Shown: one piece after another, positions 31,866-44,100 of the stretch
Layout: every line of letters starts with the position of its first letter
How positions within the stretch are numbered: the first letter of the stretch is position 1
DNA from: Ashinkailepas kermadecensis
Lineage: Eukaryota; Arthropoda; Thecostraca; Neolepadidae
NCBI GenBank assembly: GCA_034440615.1
Contig: JAOTOM010003165.1
Span: forward strand, 74,583 to 138,582
Reading direction: 5' to 3'
Length of the DNA stretch: 64,000 bases
Notes under the pieces: generated by a model
What the model was told of the DNA's origin: nothing
The model's database searches: none
What the model saw: the letters and a program-made list of their open reading frames with translations, nothing else
Position numbers and translations under genes: made by a program

Positions 31866-32344
31866 ATGGGTATCCAACCACCGTACAGTTTACAGAGTTT
31901 TCGTTGTGTTCTCGTTTCGGAGATGTTTGTATCCAGCTGTAGTTGCTGTTGTAGGGCTTCATCGGTTTCATGCCTTAGTTGGTTCGGTATGCTAGTATCC
32001 TGATATTTTGTGCTTTCTTTGCTTAGCTGTTGTTTAAGTCTATTCACCTTTGTCTTCTTCTCTTGTATTTCGTTCAGCACCAGGTTTCTCCGAAACTCTA
32101 GTGTGAATTGTTGGTGTCGCACTGCTTCATTATTCAGATGCATATGTCAGTAGTTTGGAAGCAGAATATTTGATATGCAAGTTTTATTGAATACGACCGC
32201 CAGTTCCGCGTTGATGATCTTCTTGCTTGTGGATTCAATTGATCTGATTATTTTCTTTGTCTCTTCGTTGTGTTTGTGTAGTATTTCGCCGTAGTTCATG
32301 ATGGTCAATATTAAAATTAACCAATAGGTCATCACTGTATTTTA
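31866..32344 (-). mobile_element. Penelope-like element A, upstream fragment
   Basis: Minus strand from 32344 down: MNYGEILHKHNEETKKI starts a helical N-terminal region, followed after an in-frame TGA near 32146 by MHLNNEAVRHQQF and KYQDTSIPNQLRHETDEAL, then KLCKLYGGWIP, where the hAT-like element begins. The same order is seen in the plus-strand copy from 33287. The fragment directly follows the 3' region of Penelope-like element B in the same orientation, a tandem layout usual for this class. Confidence 0.88.
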
Positions 32345-32379
32345 TCGACGTTTCGTCTTAGCCTAAGACATTTTCAAGA
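32345..32379 (-). ncRNA. Hammerhead-ribozyme-like hairpin of the Penelope-like element
   Basis: Minus strand contains a perfect 7-bp hairpin (GTCTTAG-G-CTAAGAC) followed by GAAACGTC. Penelope-like elements are known to carry hammerhead ribozymes in their terminal repeats, and helix II followed by GAAA is part of that fold. The other core strand should read CUGANGA before the hairpin; here it is TTGAAAA, two mismatches. A degenerate, inactive or variant ribozyme is likely. The plus-strand element C is cut off inside this same hairpin (35616). Confidence 0.4.
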
Positions 32380-33199
32380 TAGCATGTTGGGAAAGTCATA
32401 TTGATGAAATATGCACACTTGATATTTATGTTTTGGTAACAATTTGCGTGCGGTATGTGAGTGGGCGCTGGAAGTTCTGGAAATGTATATTTCCGGTATT
32501 ACACTGCAAGACACGTCACTGTGGTGGTGGGGGTTGGGGGGTGGGGAGCTGCCCTCGTAGAGCTTGAGCGTGCCACGCGCGTTGATTTGTTTGTTGATAA
32601 CGGCATCGATGTGTCTGATGTACATTGCCTCTAAGGCAATAAGACGTCGTTTGTTGTGGGTGGTTGCGAGTATTTTAGTGTTTTCTACTGGTAATTTCCT
32701 TGTCAGCGCTGTGTTGTGGTGTTCGTGTGTATGAGAGAGTGGCTCGCCGTTTTGTAGGTGCATTGTGAGTCTTCGACTGAGTGTAGTGGTTGTTTTCCCG
32801 ATGTATCCACTGTGAGGTAGGAGTGCGCAGTCCCCTAAGGTGCAATTGTAGTGGTATATCAGATTTGTTTGTTTGAGTGGTGATGGATCATGTGCGGTAT
32901 TGTTTTTCATAGCGTATGAAATCATTTGCTTGTTGCTTTAGTTGATTCACGGGGTTTCTTGATATTTTCTTGAACTTTGCTTGGTCGTTGAGAATTGCTT
33001 GAGCTTTGTATTGGTAGTCGTTCTTTTTCAGTATCACAAACACTTGTGTTTTCTCTGCTTTTCTGATGACAATATCTGGCTTGTTCCGTAACTCTTGTGC
33101 TGCTAGTCGTAGACGGGGGTATAGAGTTGGTTGTTGCCGCTGGCTTCGGTTCTTGGTACTTTCAGATTTAAGTTGATCTTGTATATTTGGACTTACATC
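32345..33199 (-). mobile_element. Penelope-like element B, RT core deleted, GIY-YIG end kept
   Basis: The first part (33199-~32910) encodes the N-terminal RT region (VFVILKKNDYQYKAQAIL). It then jumps at a short CGCT match directly to the endonuclease part (MKNNTAHDPSPLKQTN), removing about 1.15 kb that includes all RT catalytic motifs (compare 33910 and 35068 in element C). The GIY-YIG nuclease follows: LIYHYNC, HSGYIGKTTTTLSRRLTMHL, and the conserved ALEAMYIRHIDAVINKQIN end. A 3' UTR of about 175 bases runs to the hairpin at 32345-32379. Confidence 0.88.
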
Positions 33200-35616
33200 T
33201 ACCACCACAGTGACGTGTCTTGCAGTGTAATACCGGAAATATAAAGTTCCAGAACTTCCAGCGCCCACTCACATACCGCACGCGAATTGTTACCAAAATA
33301 TCAAGATACTAGCATACCGAACCAACTAAGGCATGAAACCGATGAAGTCCTACAACAGCAACTACAGCTGCATAAAAACATCTCCGAAACAAGAACACAA
33401 CGAAAACTCTGTAAACTGTACGGTGGTTGGATACCCATACCCAGACCCCAGGAAGGCTATATCAACCTGTCTGACACAGTGCTCTCCGAGAACCAGCAAG
33501 AACTGCTCAACTTGGGCACCAACTTCACAATATCACCACGATTTTCCCAACAACGTAAAAAAGCAGAACTCGAACTCCTTTATCAAGACATATGCCGACT
33601 GCAACACGAAGGCAAAATAGATGTAGGTCCAAATATACAAGATCAACTTAAATCTGAAAGTACCAAGAACCGAAGCCAGCGGCAACAACCAACTCTACAC
33701 CCCCGACTACGACTAGCAGCACAAGAGTTACGGAGCAATCCAGATATCTTCATCAGAAAAGCAGACAAAACACAAGTGTTTGTGATACTGAAAAAGAACG
33801 ACTACCAATACAAAGCTCAAGCAATTCTCAACGACCAAGCAAAGTTCAAGAAAATATCAAGAAACCCCGTGAATCAACTAAAGCAACAAGCAAATGATTT
33901 GATACGCTCGGCAAACAAACACACTGAGAACATCAAGCTGGAGAAAATAACCGGAGAATACAAACCAGGATACTTCTATGGAAAGGTTAAAACACACAAA
34001 CCCGGAAATCTACTCAGGCCCATCATCTCACAGATTGAACTACCGACGTACAGTCTCGCCAAATCTATAAACAAGATTTTAAGACCCTACATACAATCTC
34101 CATACTCACTAAAGTCGTCAACAGAATTAATTGACCTGAAAACCAAGACACGCCAGGGACAACTGGCCTCACTCGATGTGAACAACCTGTTCACCAATGT
34201 TCCCATCGAGCGAACGATCAAAATCATCACAGAATATGCCTACCACCATCAAGACCTGGCTCCGCCAGACATACCAGAGTACATCGTGTGCGCCCTCCTG
34301 GGCTGTGCACCACAAAAGCGCCCTTCGTATGCCCACAAGGACAACTCTACTACCAAATAGACTGTGTGGCAATGGGCTCACCACTAGGCCCCCTCCTTGC
34401 CGAAGCCTTCATGTCTTCAGTGGAAAACGAAGTGCTGGCCGAAGATCGGGTCAGGCCATTCACCTACTGCAGATACGTCGACGACATCTTGGTCGACATT
34501 CGTGACACCAACACACTACACCAGCTGAAACAACGACTGGAGACAACATCCGGACTGAAATTCACCATCGAAGAAACCGCAGACAACAAGATCAGTTTCC
34601 TAGACGTAACCATCGACGCTACGGACAGCACCTTCATCACCAGCGTCCATCACAAACCAACGGACTCAGGGAAATACCTGAATGGGACCATTGACTGACC
34701 TGATCGGTACAAGGACAGTGTTATCAAATCCTACATACACCGTGCACTTAGACACAGCTCCACATGGCATTAATATGCATCACGAACTAAAACAAGTAAA
34801 ACAAACACTGGCAAATAACAACTATCCGATATCACGCATAGACCAGCTAATATCGATTACCATAACAAAACACCTCGGCACAAAACAAGCCACAACAAAT
34901 GACGGTGACACCCACCACTTGTACTACAGAAACACAATGACACCAGGATACAAACAAGATGAAACGGCACTCAAAAACATTATTCGGAGAAACTGCAAAA
35001 CCACGAAACCAGCAGATAAAATTAAACTGAGCATATACCACAACAGCCCAACTACAGCATCGCTACTGATGAAAAACAATACCGCACATGATCCATCACC
35101 ACTCAAACAAACAAATCTGATATACCACTACAATTGCACCTTAGGAGACTGCGCACTCCTACCTCACAGTGGATACATCGGTAAAACAACCACTACGCTC
35201 AGTCGAAGACTCACAATGCACCTACAAAACGGCGGGCCACTCTCTCATACACACGAACACCACAACACAGCGCTGACAAGGAAATTACTGGTAGAAAACA
35301 CTAAAATACTCGCAACCACCCACAACAAACGACGTCTTATTGCCTTAGAGGCAATATACATCAGACACATCGATGCCGTTATCAACAAACAAATCAACGC
35401 GCGTGGCACACTCAAGCTCTACGAGGGCAACCCCCCCCCCCCCCCCCCACCACAGTGACGTGTCTTGCAGTGTAATACCGGAAATATAAATTTCCAGAAC
35501 TTCCAGCGCCCACTCACCTACCGCACGCGAATTGTTACCAAAACATAAATATCAAGTGTGTATATTTCATCAATCTGACTTTCCCAACATACTGTCTTGA
35601 AAATGTCTTAGGCTAA
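33200..35616 (+). mobile_element. Penelope-like element C, plus strand
   Basis: It begins with a piece of terminal repeat (33204-33300, matching 35452-35550), jumps at an AAAATATCA match into the N-terminal coding region, and runs through RT and GIY-YIG to a 3' UTR ending at 35616 inside the conserved hairpin. Its start lies head to head against element B. The partial upstream terminal repeat implies a former tandem unit. Confidence 0.9.
33287..35458 (+). pseudogene. Penelope-like RT plus GIY-YIG endonuclease, frameshifted
   Basis: Frame 1 (33287-34360) carries the N-terminal region and early RT motifs: GEYKPGYFYGKVKTHKPG, LRPIISQIELPTYSLAK and LASLDVNNLFTNVPIE. A one-base shift near 34305 leads to frame 2 with DCVAMGSPLGPLLAEAFM and the catalytic CRYVDDILVDI, then a TGA at 34696. 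After another shift near 34765, frame 3 (to 35458) has the linker and GIY-YIG nuclease (HSGYIGKTTTTLSRRLTMHL) ending in a C-run that encodes prolines. All catalytic residues I can recognise are kept, with three lesions. Penelope-like enzymes prime at nicked DNA made by the GIY-YIG domain. Confidence 0.92.
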
Positions 35617-35704
35617 ACTTCCGAGAATGAATACTCGCAACCCGACGCCGCGTCCGCAGCCAAGGCCGGAAGTTCCTTGTGATGCTGTATTATTTTTTTC
35701 TTCC

Positions 35705-36087
35705 TATATTTGATGACGTCATGGCCGAAAATTTGTTTTGGATGATTCTGGTTTTCCGGCTAAGTTAGGTTAGGTTAGATTATATTATGATATAATATAT
35801 TTTATATTATGCTATGTTATCTGCCATTCTTACACTGCATATTGTTACTGCATATACTGGAGAACACTGCTGTGTTCTGCTTACGGTCAAGAGTTCAAAA
35901 ATAGCATGAAGATAAATAATAGTAAAAAATAAAATAACCTAACCTAACCTAACTTAGACTAAAACAATGTAGCATAAGATATAAAATATATCATTTCATA
36001 ATATAATCTAATCTAACCTAACCTAACCTAACCGGAAAACCAGAATCGTCTGAAACAATTTTTTGGCTCATGACGTCATCAAATATA
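35705..36087. mobile_element. Fold-back element with TTAGG in its arms
   Basis: Outer ends are TATATTTGATGACGTCAT (35705) and its complement ending at 36087. Arms of about 115 bp match with few differences and include GATTCTGGTTTTCCGG, a TTAGGTTAGG run, and an AT-rich inner part. The ~145-base centre has another CCTAACCTAACC run and no gene. A non-autonomous DNA transposon is likely; no target duplication is obvious beyond a possible TA. Confidence 0.8.
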
Positions 36088-36371
36088 TGTAAAATAAAAG
36101 GACCCGTGCATATCGACTCATGAGTCATAAAGTCATAAAGTATTAAGGCTTAATAAGAGCCACAGGGGTCCATCTGGGTTAAGCCTATCTAGAAAAGGTA
36201 CTAGAAATGTACATACTCCAACCCCAATCAATCCCTTATCCAAAGTTCCTAGGAAGCTATATATCCCAGCCTATCTAGCACCACTCACTTGCTACCGCAT
36301 AACACCCTCAACAATCACAAGCTCCTCCCATCATACCCATCGTGCCACCATAGACAATCTTATCAGCATCA
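36088..36371. other. Unassigned intergenic stretch
   Basis: No open frame with a recognisable product and no clear repeat. It leads from the fold-back element into the hairpin array. Confidence 0.6.
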
Positions 36372-36835
36372 CATCGATTTACAGAGTCGATTTACACATG
36401 ACTGCTTCTCTGTGTAAAGCCACTCATGAGTCGATTTACACAGGGACCGTCGGCTGTGTATATCCACTCAGATCTGTCGTGATTTACACAGAAGCGCCCT
36501 CTGGTGTAAAACCACTCATGAGTCGATTTAGACAGATGGCGCTGCCTGTGTATATCGACTCAGATCTGTCGTGATTTACACAGAGATGCCCTTCGGTGTA
36601 AATGACGATCCGTCGTGATCTACACATGATCACTGTTGGTGTAAATCCACTCAGGAGTCGATTTAAGCAGGGGAGCGCCACCGGTGTATATCCACTCAGA
36701 TCTATCGTGATTTACACAGAGATGCTATTCCGTGTAAATGACGATCTATCGTGATTTACACTGAAGTGCCGTTTGGTGTAAAACCACTCGCTAGTAGATT
36801 GAAGTATGTGGCGCTGCTTGTGTAAATCAACTCAG
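36372..36835. repeat. Array of about ten hairpins at ~46-bp spacing
   Basis: Each unit is built on TTTACACAG, about 10 variable bases, then (C)TGTGTAAA or GTGTATAT, an inverted repeat that can form a stem of 7-9 bp. Units start near 36391, 36435, 36482, 36528, 36573, 36620, 36663, 36712, 36758 and 36800. Between them lies CACTCATGAGTCG or CACTCAGATCTGTCGTGA, which is itself partly palindromic. Stems are better kept than loops. No coding potential. Confidence 0.8.
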
Positions 36836-38989
36836 AGTGTGATGTGCACGGGCAGGCGTGCAACTTTGCATGCTTTTTGACGGAATGGTTTGGGCACCAT
36901 GAAAGCCAGCGTTCCCCTCAATAATTCGAATGTTTAGCATGGGATCATATGAAATGGATTCAGGGACGGATCCAAAAGCCGGACTGTGGTTAGAAAATTC
37001 AAAAATATTCCTCCCGTTTAAAAAAACGCATTGGATTCGCACAGCTAACCGTAGTCGAGTCTGTTCGAACCGATATTTGTCATAAAATGTTTTTAGATTC
37101 CGACACAATGGCATTTTAGCACAAATTTCGACAAAAATCTGCATCATAGAGCAGGGGGAAGGGGGCATGGCCTCGTTGGGTCCACTAATGAATAGGGTCC
37201 CACGGTCCTCCAAATTTCCTCAATGCATACCCCTCCCCAATCATTTTGGTAAGAGTGCCGGTTTGGGAATGCGTCTTTCCAATGAGCGACGCCAAGCCAG
37301 GTTCGCTCGTGCAGCATATGTGGATGCTATGCTTTCGGAGGTCAGATTTCGACTCAGACCGGAACCGGCGATGTCATCAGAACTTGGCGGGCGGGCGGGG
37401 GGGCTTAGGGCGCATCGACTTCATTATTCATGTAGATGTCGGCAGAACTTAGGACGAGACTACTACTCGTGTGGCATGCCGTATGGGGCGGCGGTGTCAT
37501 GTAGACGCACTGTGGAACCGGTGGTGTCAGGAGAATGGTACCGGGCATGTCATACAAATTCGCAGGACGGGCACAATGGTGTTTGAGCACAAAGATGGAC
37601 ATTACCAACAGTGTCAGGGAGACAGGATTGGCAGTACAAGGACACGGAGCGCAACTGAACTAGCGACCGGCGATGGCGATGTCAAGATGAATGTCGCGCT
37701 AGGGGTGTGGTGAAGGGCACCCATCTGACCTCGTATATAGAACTAACGGTGTCACAATTAAGGTCGGATCGATAAATTATAGTCGGGGGAGGGGGGCACA
37801 TTCCTTCAAAGGGGTGTCTTCGGCGGGATATTCGTTGAGGACGGAGGGTGCACTGGAGCGTACTGATGGGACGCCGTTTTGTGTCAAATGGGCGCCTTTT
37901 CCTGTGAGAGGCGTCTTAGGCTGAGAAACTGCGCAGGGCTTCCTGTTAGCCACATTGCCCTTTCCATGAAGTACCGGGACTACATTCCAGCATGCAGCGT
38001 CCCCACTGGTCTAAAGCGAACCAATTTCCATAAATTTGCCATTGCCTCTTGGTGGACTGGTGGAGGTTCCTGTCGCGCTATAGGGTCCCTTTATTGGAAC
38101 CTCCCATTGTTCTGAACCGGCACCGTCACGGAACAATTGAAACCGTCGAGTCCTGCAAATTAGAACCTACCGTGTAACATATAGGACTACCCGGCCTAGA
38201 TGGTGGAGTATTTTCTTGACCGCAATTAGACCTGTGGGACGTTGGAGACCCACGGCCTGTCACGAATTCCGTAGGATTTGGAGCCTCCCAGTGGGTTACA
38301 AGAGCTCTGCTGTTGTTGCAATGGCAGACGGAGCATCCCACTAGTCAAATACCTGCCACCCTCCCAGTGACATGCCTATGGGGCCTCTTGCCATGCCGCT
38401 GAGGATCTTAGTCAGTTTTGACACTTTCCCATAGACTGCAGATTCCGTAGTTCCTAGTTTAGGCCTTCTGCTACTTTCTCGTCCCCCCCCCGATCTACTT
38501 GCTGAAACTCCGATATTACGGTATATTATGGTGTTCCAGGGCCTCCTGCTAATGCAACAGGGCTTCCAGATATATTCCCCATCCTAATAGCTGTGGGAGT
38601 CTCCTGGGCCGCCAGCGATGCCACACGTTGAACCTCGATCTGGTCTTGGGGTCATGTGTCCTACAGGGCGTGCAGCTAATGCGCAGGGACTACAATCAGC
38701 CCCCTGGTGTCTTCGTTGTCCACCAATAACCCAGATGGGCTGATGGAACAATTTCAATCCCCCTCGACTTACTATTCCAATATGTGACTACATGTGAACC
38801 CAAGGGGAACACTAATGGGAGACTCCATTAGAAGGCGAGTGAAACTTCGATGTCCGTATTTGCAAGCTCATGGGCAAGCCACTGAACCAAGTATTCAATG
38901 ATTCACTACATGAAATAGTCGCCATATTAATCAGGTGATACTGGACGCAGACTTTTTATTTGTTTTATTTAGTATGGCTAAGCATACCA
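36836..38989. other. Unassigned stretch of about 2.1 kb
   Basis: Many short open frames on both strands, none with a recognisable domain, good codon pattern or convincing splice sites. GC content is moderate and no TTAGG runs or transposon ends are visible. I see nothing I can name. Confidence 0.6.
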
Positions 38990-39480
38990 TTATCAAACAC
39001 TGGCAAACATACCACAATTCAAGTACATGGCAAACATCATAGTAATTCCCAAAACAAGAAGAATGTTTGACAACCATCTGGGCGCACACGGCAGCAGACT
39101 GCAGGGTCACACAGCACCCAAGGCCGCTCATGTTTAACTATGTCATACATATCCATGCCATTTGAAAACATCACAAGGTAGGTAAACAGCAAACATGGTA
39201 GTTCCAAAAAGAACACAAATAATGGATGACAGCTATCTGGGCGCACACGGCAGCAGACTGCAGGGTCATACAGCACCCAAAGTCACTCATGCTGAACTAT
39301 GTCATACATATCCATGTCATTTGAAAACATACCACAAGGTAAGTAAACAGCAAACATGGTAGTTTCAAAAAGCACGAATAATGGATGACAGCTATCTGGG
39401 CGCACACGGCAGCAGACTGCAGGGTCACACAGCACCCAAAGCCACTCATGTTGAACTATGCCATACATATCCATGTCATT
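38990..39480 (+). repeat. 159-bp tandem repeat, about three copies
   Basis: The landmark CTGGGCGCACACGGCAGCAG recurs at 39078, 39237 and 39396, a period of 159 bases, with few differences between units. Each unit also has ACTATGTCATACATATCCAT and an AACAGCAAACATGG block. Short minus-strand frames cross the units but show no known domain. Confidence 0.92.
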
Positions 39481-40035
39481 GAAAGCGGGGCTGCAGTTTC
39501 TTATTCAATTTGTCTCGACAGACATTGGTTTTTTAACAATTGCAAATATCGCACCAGGCAATAAGAGGATGTGTGAATTGAAATTTACTATGCTGATACT
39601 GAGATAACAACCGATCTGTTGGAAACTGTACTGCTGCTTAATGGATTAACATATCTTTATGGACTGGACAGCGCGTTTCGTGACTAGCTTGTCGGTCTAT
39701 TTTTGCCATGAATGAATACCATGTATACTGTAAGACGGCTTACATTTTTAACACGGCGTTTCACGCGGTCGCCATGCGGCGGCCCGACACGAGAAATCCA
39801 GCCGCCGCGACCGGAAACCCGTGGCAGGTGCGGATAAATTTGTGAAAAGCCAGCGCAAACACGAAGCCTAGTCATCGCCGATACGCCCACACACTGTCAA
39901 TAACGGCCACTTGGAGCTGCCGCGAATGCAATCAGTGACTTCCGCCCAAGCCACGGGTATCAGCCTGACCCAGTAACCTGGAAACAGCTACCGCTCAGGA
40001 ACTGCCAACTGCCAACCGCCAATCAGCGGCCGGCA
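39481..40035. other. Unassigned stretch
   Basis: About 550 bases without a gene or repeat that I recognise. Confidence 0.55.
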
Positions 40036-40332
40036 GTCGGCAGTCACCAGTCACCAGTCACCAATCACCAGTCACCAGCGTCACCAGCCGGCACCATCAG
40101 CCACCAGCCAGGCCACGGGGCACAAAGAGCCTGACGTGCGTTGTCTGATAACAGGCGCATTTATAAGCGCCACCCCGGAGGAGTCGAGACATCACCGAAG
40201 GCAGTCGTCGCGAACACACCACCCGAGGCAGCCGCCGGAGGCGGACCACCCCGGGAGAGTCGGGACACATCACCCAAGGCAGTCATCGCAGACACACCAC
40301 CCGAGGCAGCCGCCGGAGGCGGACCACCCACG
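40036..40332 (+). repeat. Short tandem repeats: CACCAGT units, then a ~72-bp duplication
   Basis: Near 40036-40090 the sequence repeats CAGTCACCAGT-type heptamers. From 40190 a ~72-base unit with CACCACCCGAGGCAGCCGCC is present twice. A 100-residue plus-strand frame (40141-40443) spans the duplication and reads PPEAAAGGGPP twice; with no domain or start context I leave it as a doubtful gene. A TTATAAG motif lies at 40161. Confidence 0.75.
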
Positions 40333-41041
40333 GCTGCGACGGAGGAGGAACATTCGACGGAATCGCCGAGAAGCTCGCACATCCAACAGAATCGTTCCGG
40401 AGTCGCTCGCGAGCTGAGTGGAGTGATTGTGGTAAATCTGTGAACTTCGAGTCGACGCGGCCACTACGCGACATGTGAGTGAACTAGAGCAAGGAGTGGC
40501 AATGTATCCCGTGAACCATCATGCCCAAAATTGTGACCCGTCCGTCGCCGGTCGTTTTGCACATGTGATGGCCCCAGCCAGCGGCGGGATATGGGTAGCC
40601 GTCTGCCCCGGGAAGGGTAAAAATGGAGGAGCGAATTGTGGCAAATAAGGTTCTTATGGAGCAGAGTTTTCAGGGTTGGTGGGCGCTGAATGTTATATCG
40701 TTCAGACATGCATGGTATTTAAGGTTGGTGTGGATGATACACGAATGTTTTACTATACATGAATGCTTATACTCTGAATGGAAGGAAAATAATACATAAC
40801 CACGCACACACATAACTGATAAGAGTTTAAGTGACTGAGGAACCACTGGTTCCGGGAAGACGTTAGTGAAGAGGGCATTTCTTCTGGCTCACTGCAATCA
40901 AATAAACCCCCTTCTTTCCATGGGAGAAGGAAAGTAACGTAGATCCGCTGGGACCCCACGTTACTCAGCGGATAAAATGCGTAAACAGACAAGGTGGGAA
41001 TACCTCTTTCCCCACTGTCCCTCTGCCCTTCTGTTCTCCGT
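40333..41041. other. Unassigned stretch
   Basis: No recognisable gene. An ATG followed by TGAGTG near 40470 could be a short first exon, but nothing downstream supports it. Confidence 0.5.
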
Positions 41042-41062
41042 CTTTCTCTCTTTCTCTCTCTT

Positions 41063-41133
<71 letters not shown>
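41042..41133. repeat. (TC)n microsatellite
   Basis: About 90 bases of nearly pure TC on the plus strand (GA on minus). Open frames crossing it (Ser-Leu or Arg-Glu repeats) are by-products. Confidence 0.98.
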
Positions 41134-41134
<1 letters not shown>

Positions 41135-44100
41135 CCTCTCTCCCTCGCCCTCCAATCAAACGTCAACACCTGTTCCCCAGCACGCCGGCAGCCGAGCGGT
41201 CGGTGCCGCCAAGCCAAGGGTTCATTAACCCTGGTGGGGGGAAACAGACTTGTATCGTTAACCCGAATAGTCAGTAGTGAACGGGAGTATCGCATGACAT
41301 GGACATTTGTTTATCAGAGATCTGCCATTCCAGTGCGTTTACCTGCAAAGACATTGTAATTTGCATCATATTCCACCAGACAATGGGTTTGGTTCCGACG
41401 GGTTTATGAGGGTCTTGATGTCACCCTTGACTGAACGTACAAGAGTAACCGCACAAGATTCGTTCATGCTACATGTGAAGTAACTTAGAATAAATACGGG
41501 TGTGTAAGCAGCACAGTGTTCTTTACGCTCGTGTTTCCTAGTTGGAAAACGTAAACGGTAGAAAAATGTGCAATAACTCAGCCGCACAATTTCGTTTTAG
41601 ATTACACTAAACCGTTGCCACTGAGAAAATGTCCACACCGAAACTGAAATAGCGGATGTTACACAGGCCAAGCATTTATCGCACCACGTGTCTACGAGAC
41701 TTCCACCGGCTTTAAATGGTGCGGGTAATAGTACCGAACAACTGAACCCAGGAAGCTGATTACATATGGAACCGGGGATAACATTTAGAAAGGAATGAAT
41801 GGAATTGAGACTCAAGTTAATTATAGAGGACCCTGTGGTCCGTGGTGTGCGTTTTATGTCACGCCGAGAAATGCTGGAGACCAAACTCGTACAAGTAAAT
41901 TGTTGTAGGGGGAAATGTCACAAAGCAGTCACGATGGGAAATAACGTTACCGTGAAATCGCTGGAAACTCGCCCTCCGGCTTTGTACTTATCAGCGCATG
42001 TATTACCCGTGAATGCCGCGGGCCTGGTAAACACTCAGAGGTCTAGAAGTACTTACGTTGATGTAGTTGAGGAACGAACCATTAACCATTGACCATTAAG
42101 TGGCCAAACATACGTGGTGCGAATGAGGGATTTAGCAGGGAATTAATTCCGGGTTCGTCCGTTATTTAATGTAAAGCTAGCCGGAAAGACAGGACAGGAC
42201 GAACCTGACTACCGTCTGTGACGGAAAAACGTGAGACGACTTACGCAATTAGCGAGGAGACGGCCTGCAAGCCGCCCTTCCACGGGCGATAACTTCCATG
42301 GGCCCAAACGTGAGCCTCCGCCCTCTTCTCTTCGGAGGAGACGGAGGAGGGCTGATAGAAGACGGGAAAATGACGAAACACTGTTGGTTGAACCCCTGGG
42401 AAAGCGTGCCGGAAAGACTGGATATTCACAGGGCAGCTGGTTCACTTGAGAATTTCTAGGCCGCAAACACCCTCCGGCCTGGTGATCCCAGAGCGCGGAA
42501 GGGCATCCCGAGGGTGGTCAGATCCGACGGGATCCGTGGGTAAGCTCGAGGCAGCGGCACCCAATTTTGGGTCGGGATGAATCTGTGCGCACAGTTAGGT
42601 AAAAGCCAAAAACGGCTAGGTCGGTATTCCTTTCCCGTCTCAGCTATTCCAGCAGGCCTGGGCCTCTCGATTACGGCACAGACAGGGGAGATGAAGTTTG
42701 GCGTTCCGTAAGCCCCCAAGGATAGGACAGGCAGGGGATTTGAGGGTCTCCCGACCATGACCCCGGGCAGGATAGGTTAGAAAGACGATAGGGGGACATC
42801 CCGACCGATTTGTGGCCCAGGACCACCTGTGGGGGTGCCCGCCGATTGCAAGTTAGAGCAATGCAAGGCCTGGCAAGGCATTTGACTCATTTAAAGCGTA
42901 GGTATGTCGGCCATTAATACTCAAGCCCAGCATAAGACCATCAGAAACTAACGGAATATCGCAGCCCAGTGTCATCGAGCCTTGAAGGCAGTAAAGTAAA
43001 TAGTATCATTCCCAACCAACAGTGTCGCGTCAGCCGGTCACAGTTGTGTGCCTAAGCACGGGTAATTCACATTTAACCTTGGGCTAGAAAGCCCTAAGCA
43101 ACGGTCTGAAGAAGTAAGACTCGCTGAATGCGCATACACCACTGGAATGGAAATTATCGGGCCAACACTTTTAATAGAGAGCAAATGTTCGGAATGGAAG
43201 ATGGAAATGAATGGATTACGTGGGAGCATGCATGACGTAGTTATGGGTAGTTAAGGACCAGTGTGAGCTGTTGGAACTCTGCGTACGCATCTAGCTGTCA
43301 GAAACCCTCGTTGCCAAAAATTTGACCCAGGATAATTACCTAGGCCCTCAGTTTGCCAGTCCGGTGACCCGTGGGAGCATGCGGATGGATGACATGGAGG
43401 GAAACAAGCGGGGACTTTAACACTTAAGATGGCCCCGAAGCTGGACGAGGGCCGGTGACGGACGCATTTCCAACTCCAATGTCCGTCCATTACTCTTATG
43501 ATCCCCCCCCCTCCTAGGTCTCTCAAATCATGCGGTTCCTCTATCCCTGGCGCCACGACCAAGCCAGGTTCACTCACGGATGGAAGTGGTGAAGATAGGA
43601 GATTTGCCCTCGCTAAATATAAATTCGTGTTAGGATAACGAGTCACGGGGCGCCGACAAGATGACAATACGACGAAGACAAGATGGTATGGCACGCTCAG
43701 ACTGCACCTACTACAGCGAGGACTCGCGGGTCACCGCTCGCTGTGGGCCGCCCCGGTTGGGGGCCGGCGGCACGCCGGAAGCAGGATCGGCGCGGGCCGG
43801 GGGAGCCGCCCGGCGTCCGTGAGCGTAGTTAAACATGGCCGCCAGCCGGCGGCCGTGCGGAAACTACTTTCTCAAGGTCGCTCCGAAGTCAAGGGCGCAC
43901 CGCAGTAGACCAAGACGAAACATAACAACAGTGCCACCATTCAGACCGACCACTCAGACCGAACAACATTCAACCACTCCCGGAACCAAAACCACATATC
44001 CCATCCCCCTCAATACCACTCCCCCCCCAAAACAAAAACCACCACCCCTACCTACCTGTCCCCCTTTCCCAAAAAAAATCCTACCCCTCCCCATCCCTCC

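Noticed and set aside
36372..36835. CRISPR array
   Set aside because: Regular spacing is suggestive, but the units are diverged hairpins with ~10-base loops, not identical repeats with unique 30-base spacers, and the DNA is clearly eukaryotic.
40961..41295. Arg/Glu-repeat and Ser/Leu-repeat open frames
   Set aside because: By-product of the (TC)n tract; no start context, splice sites or domain.
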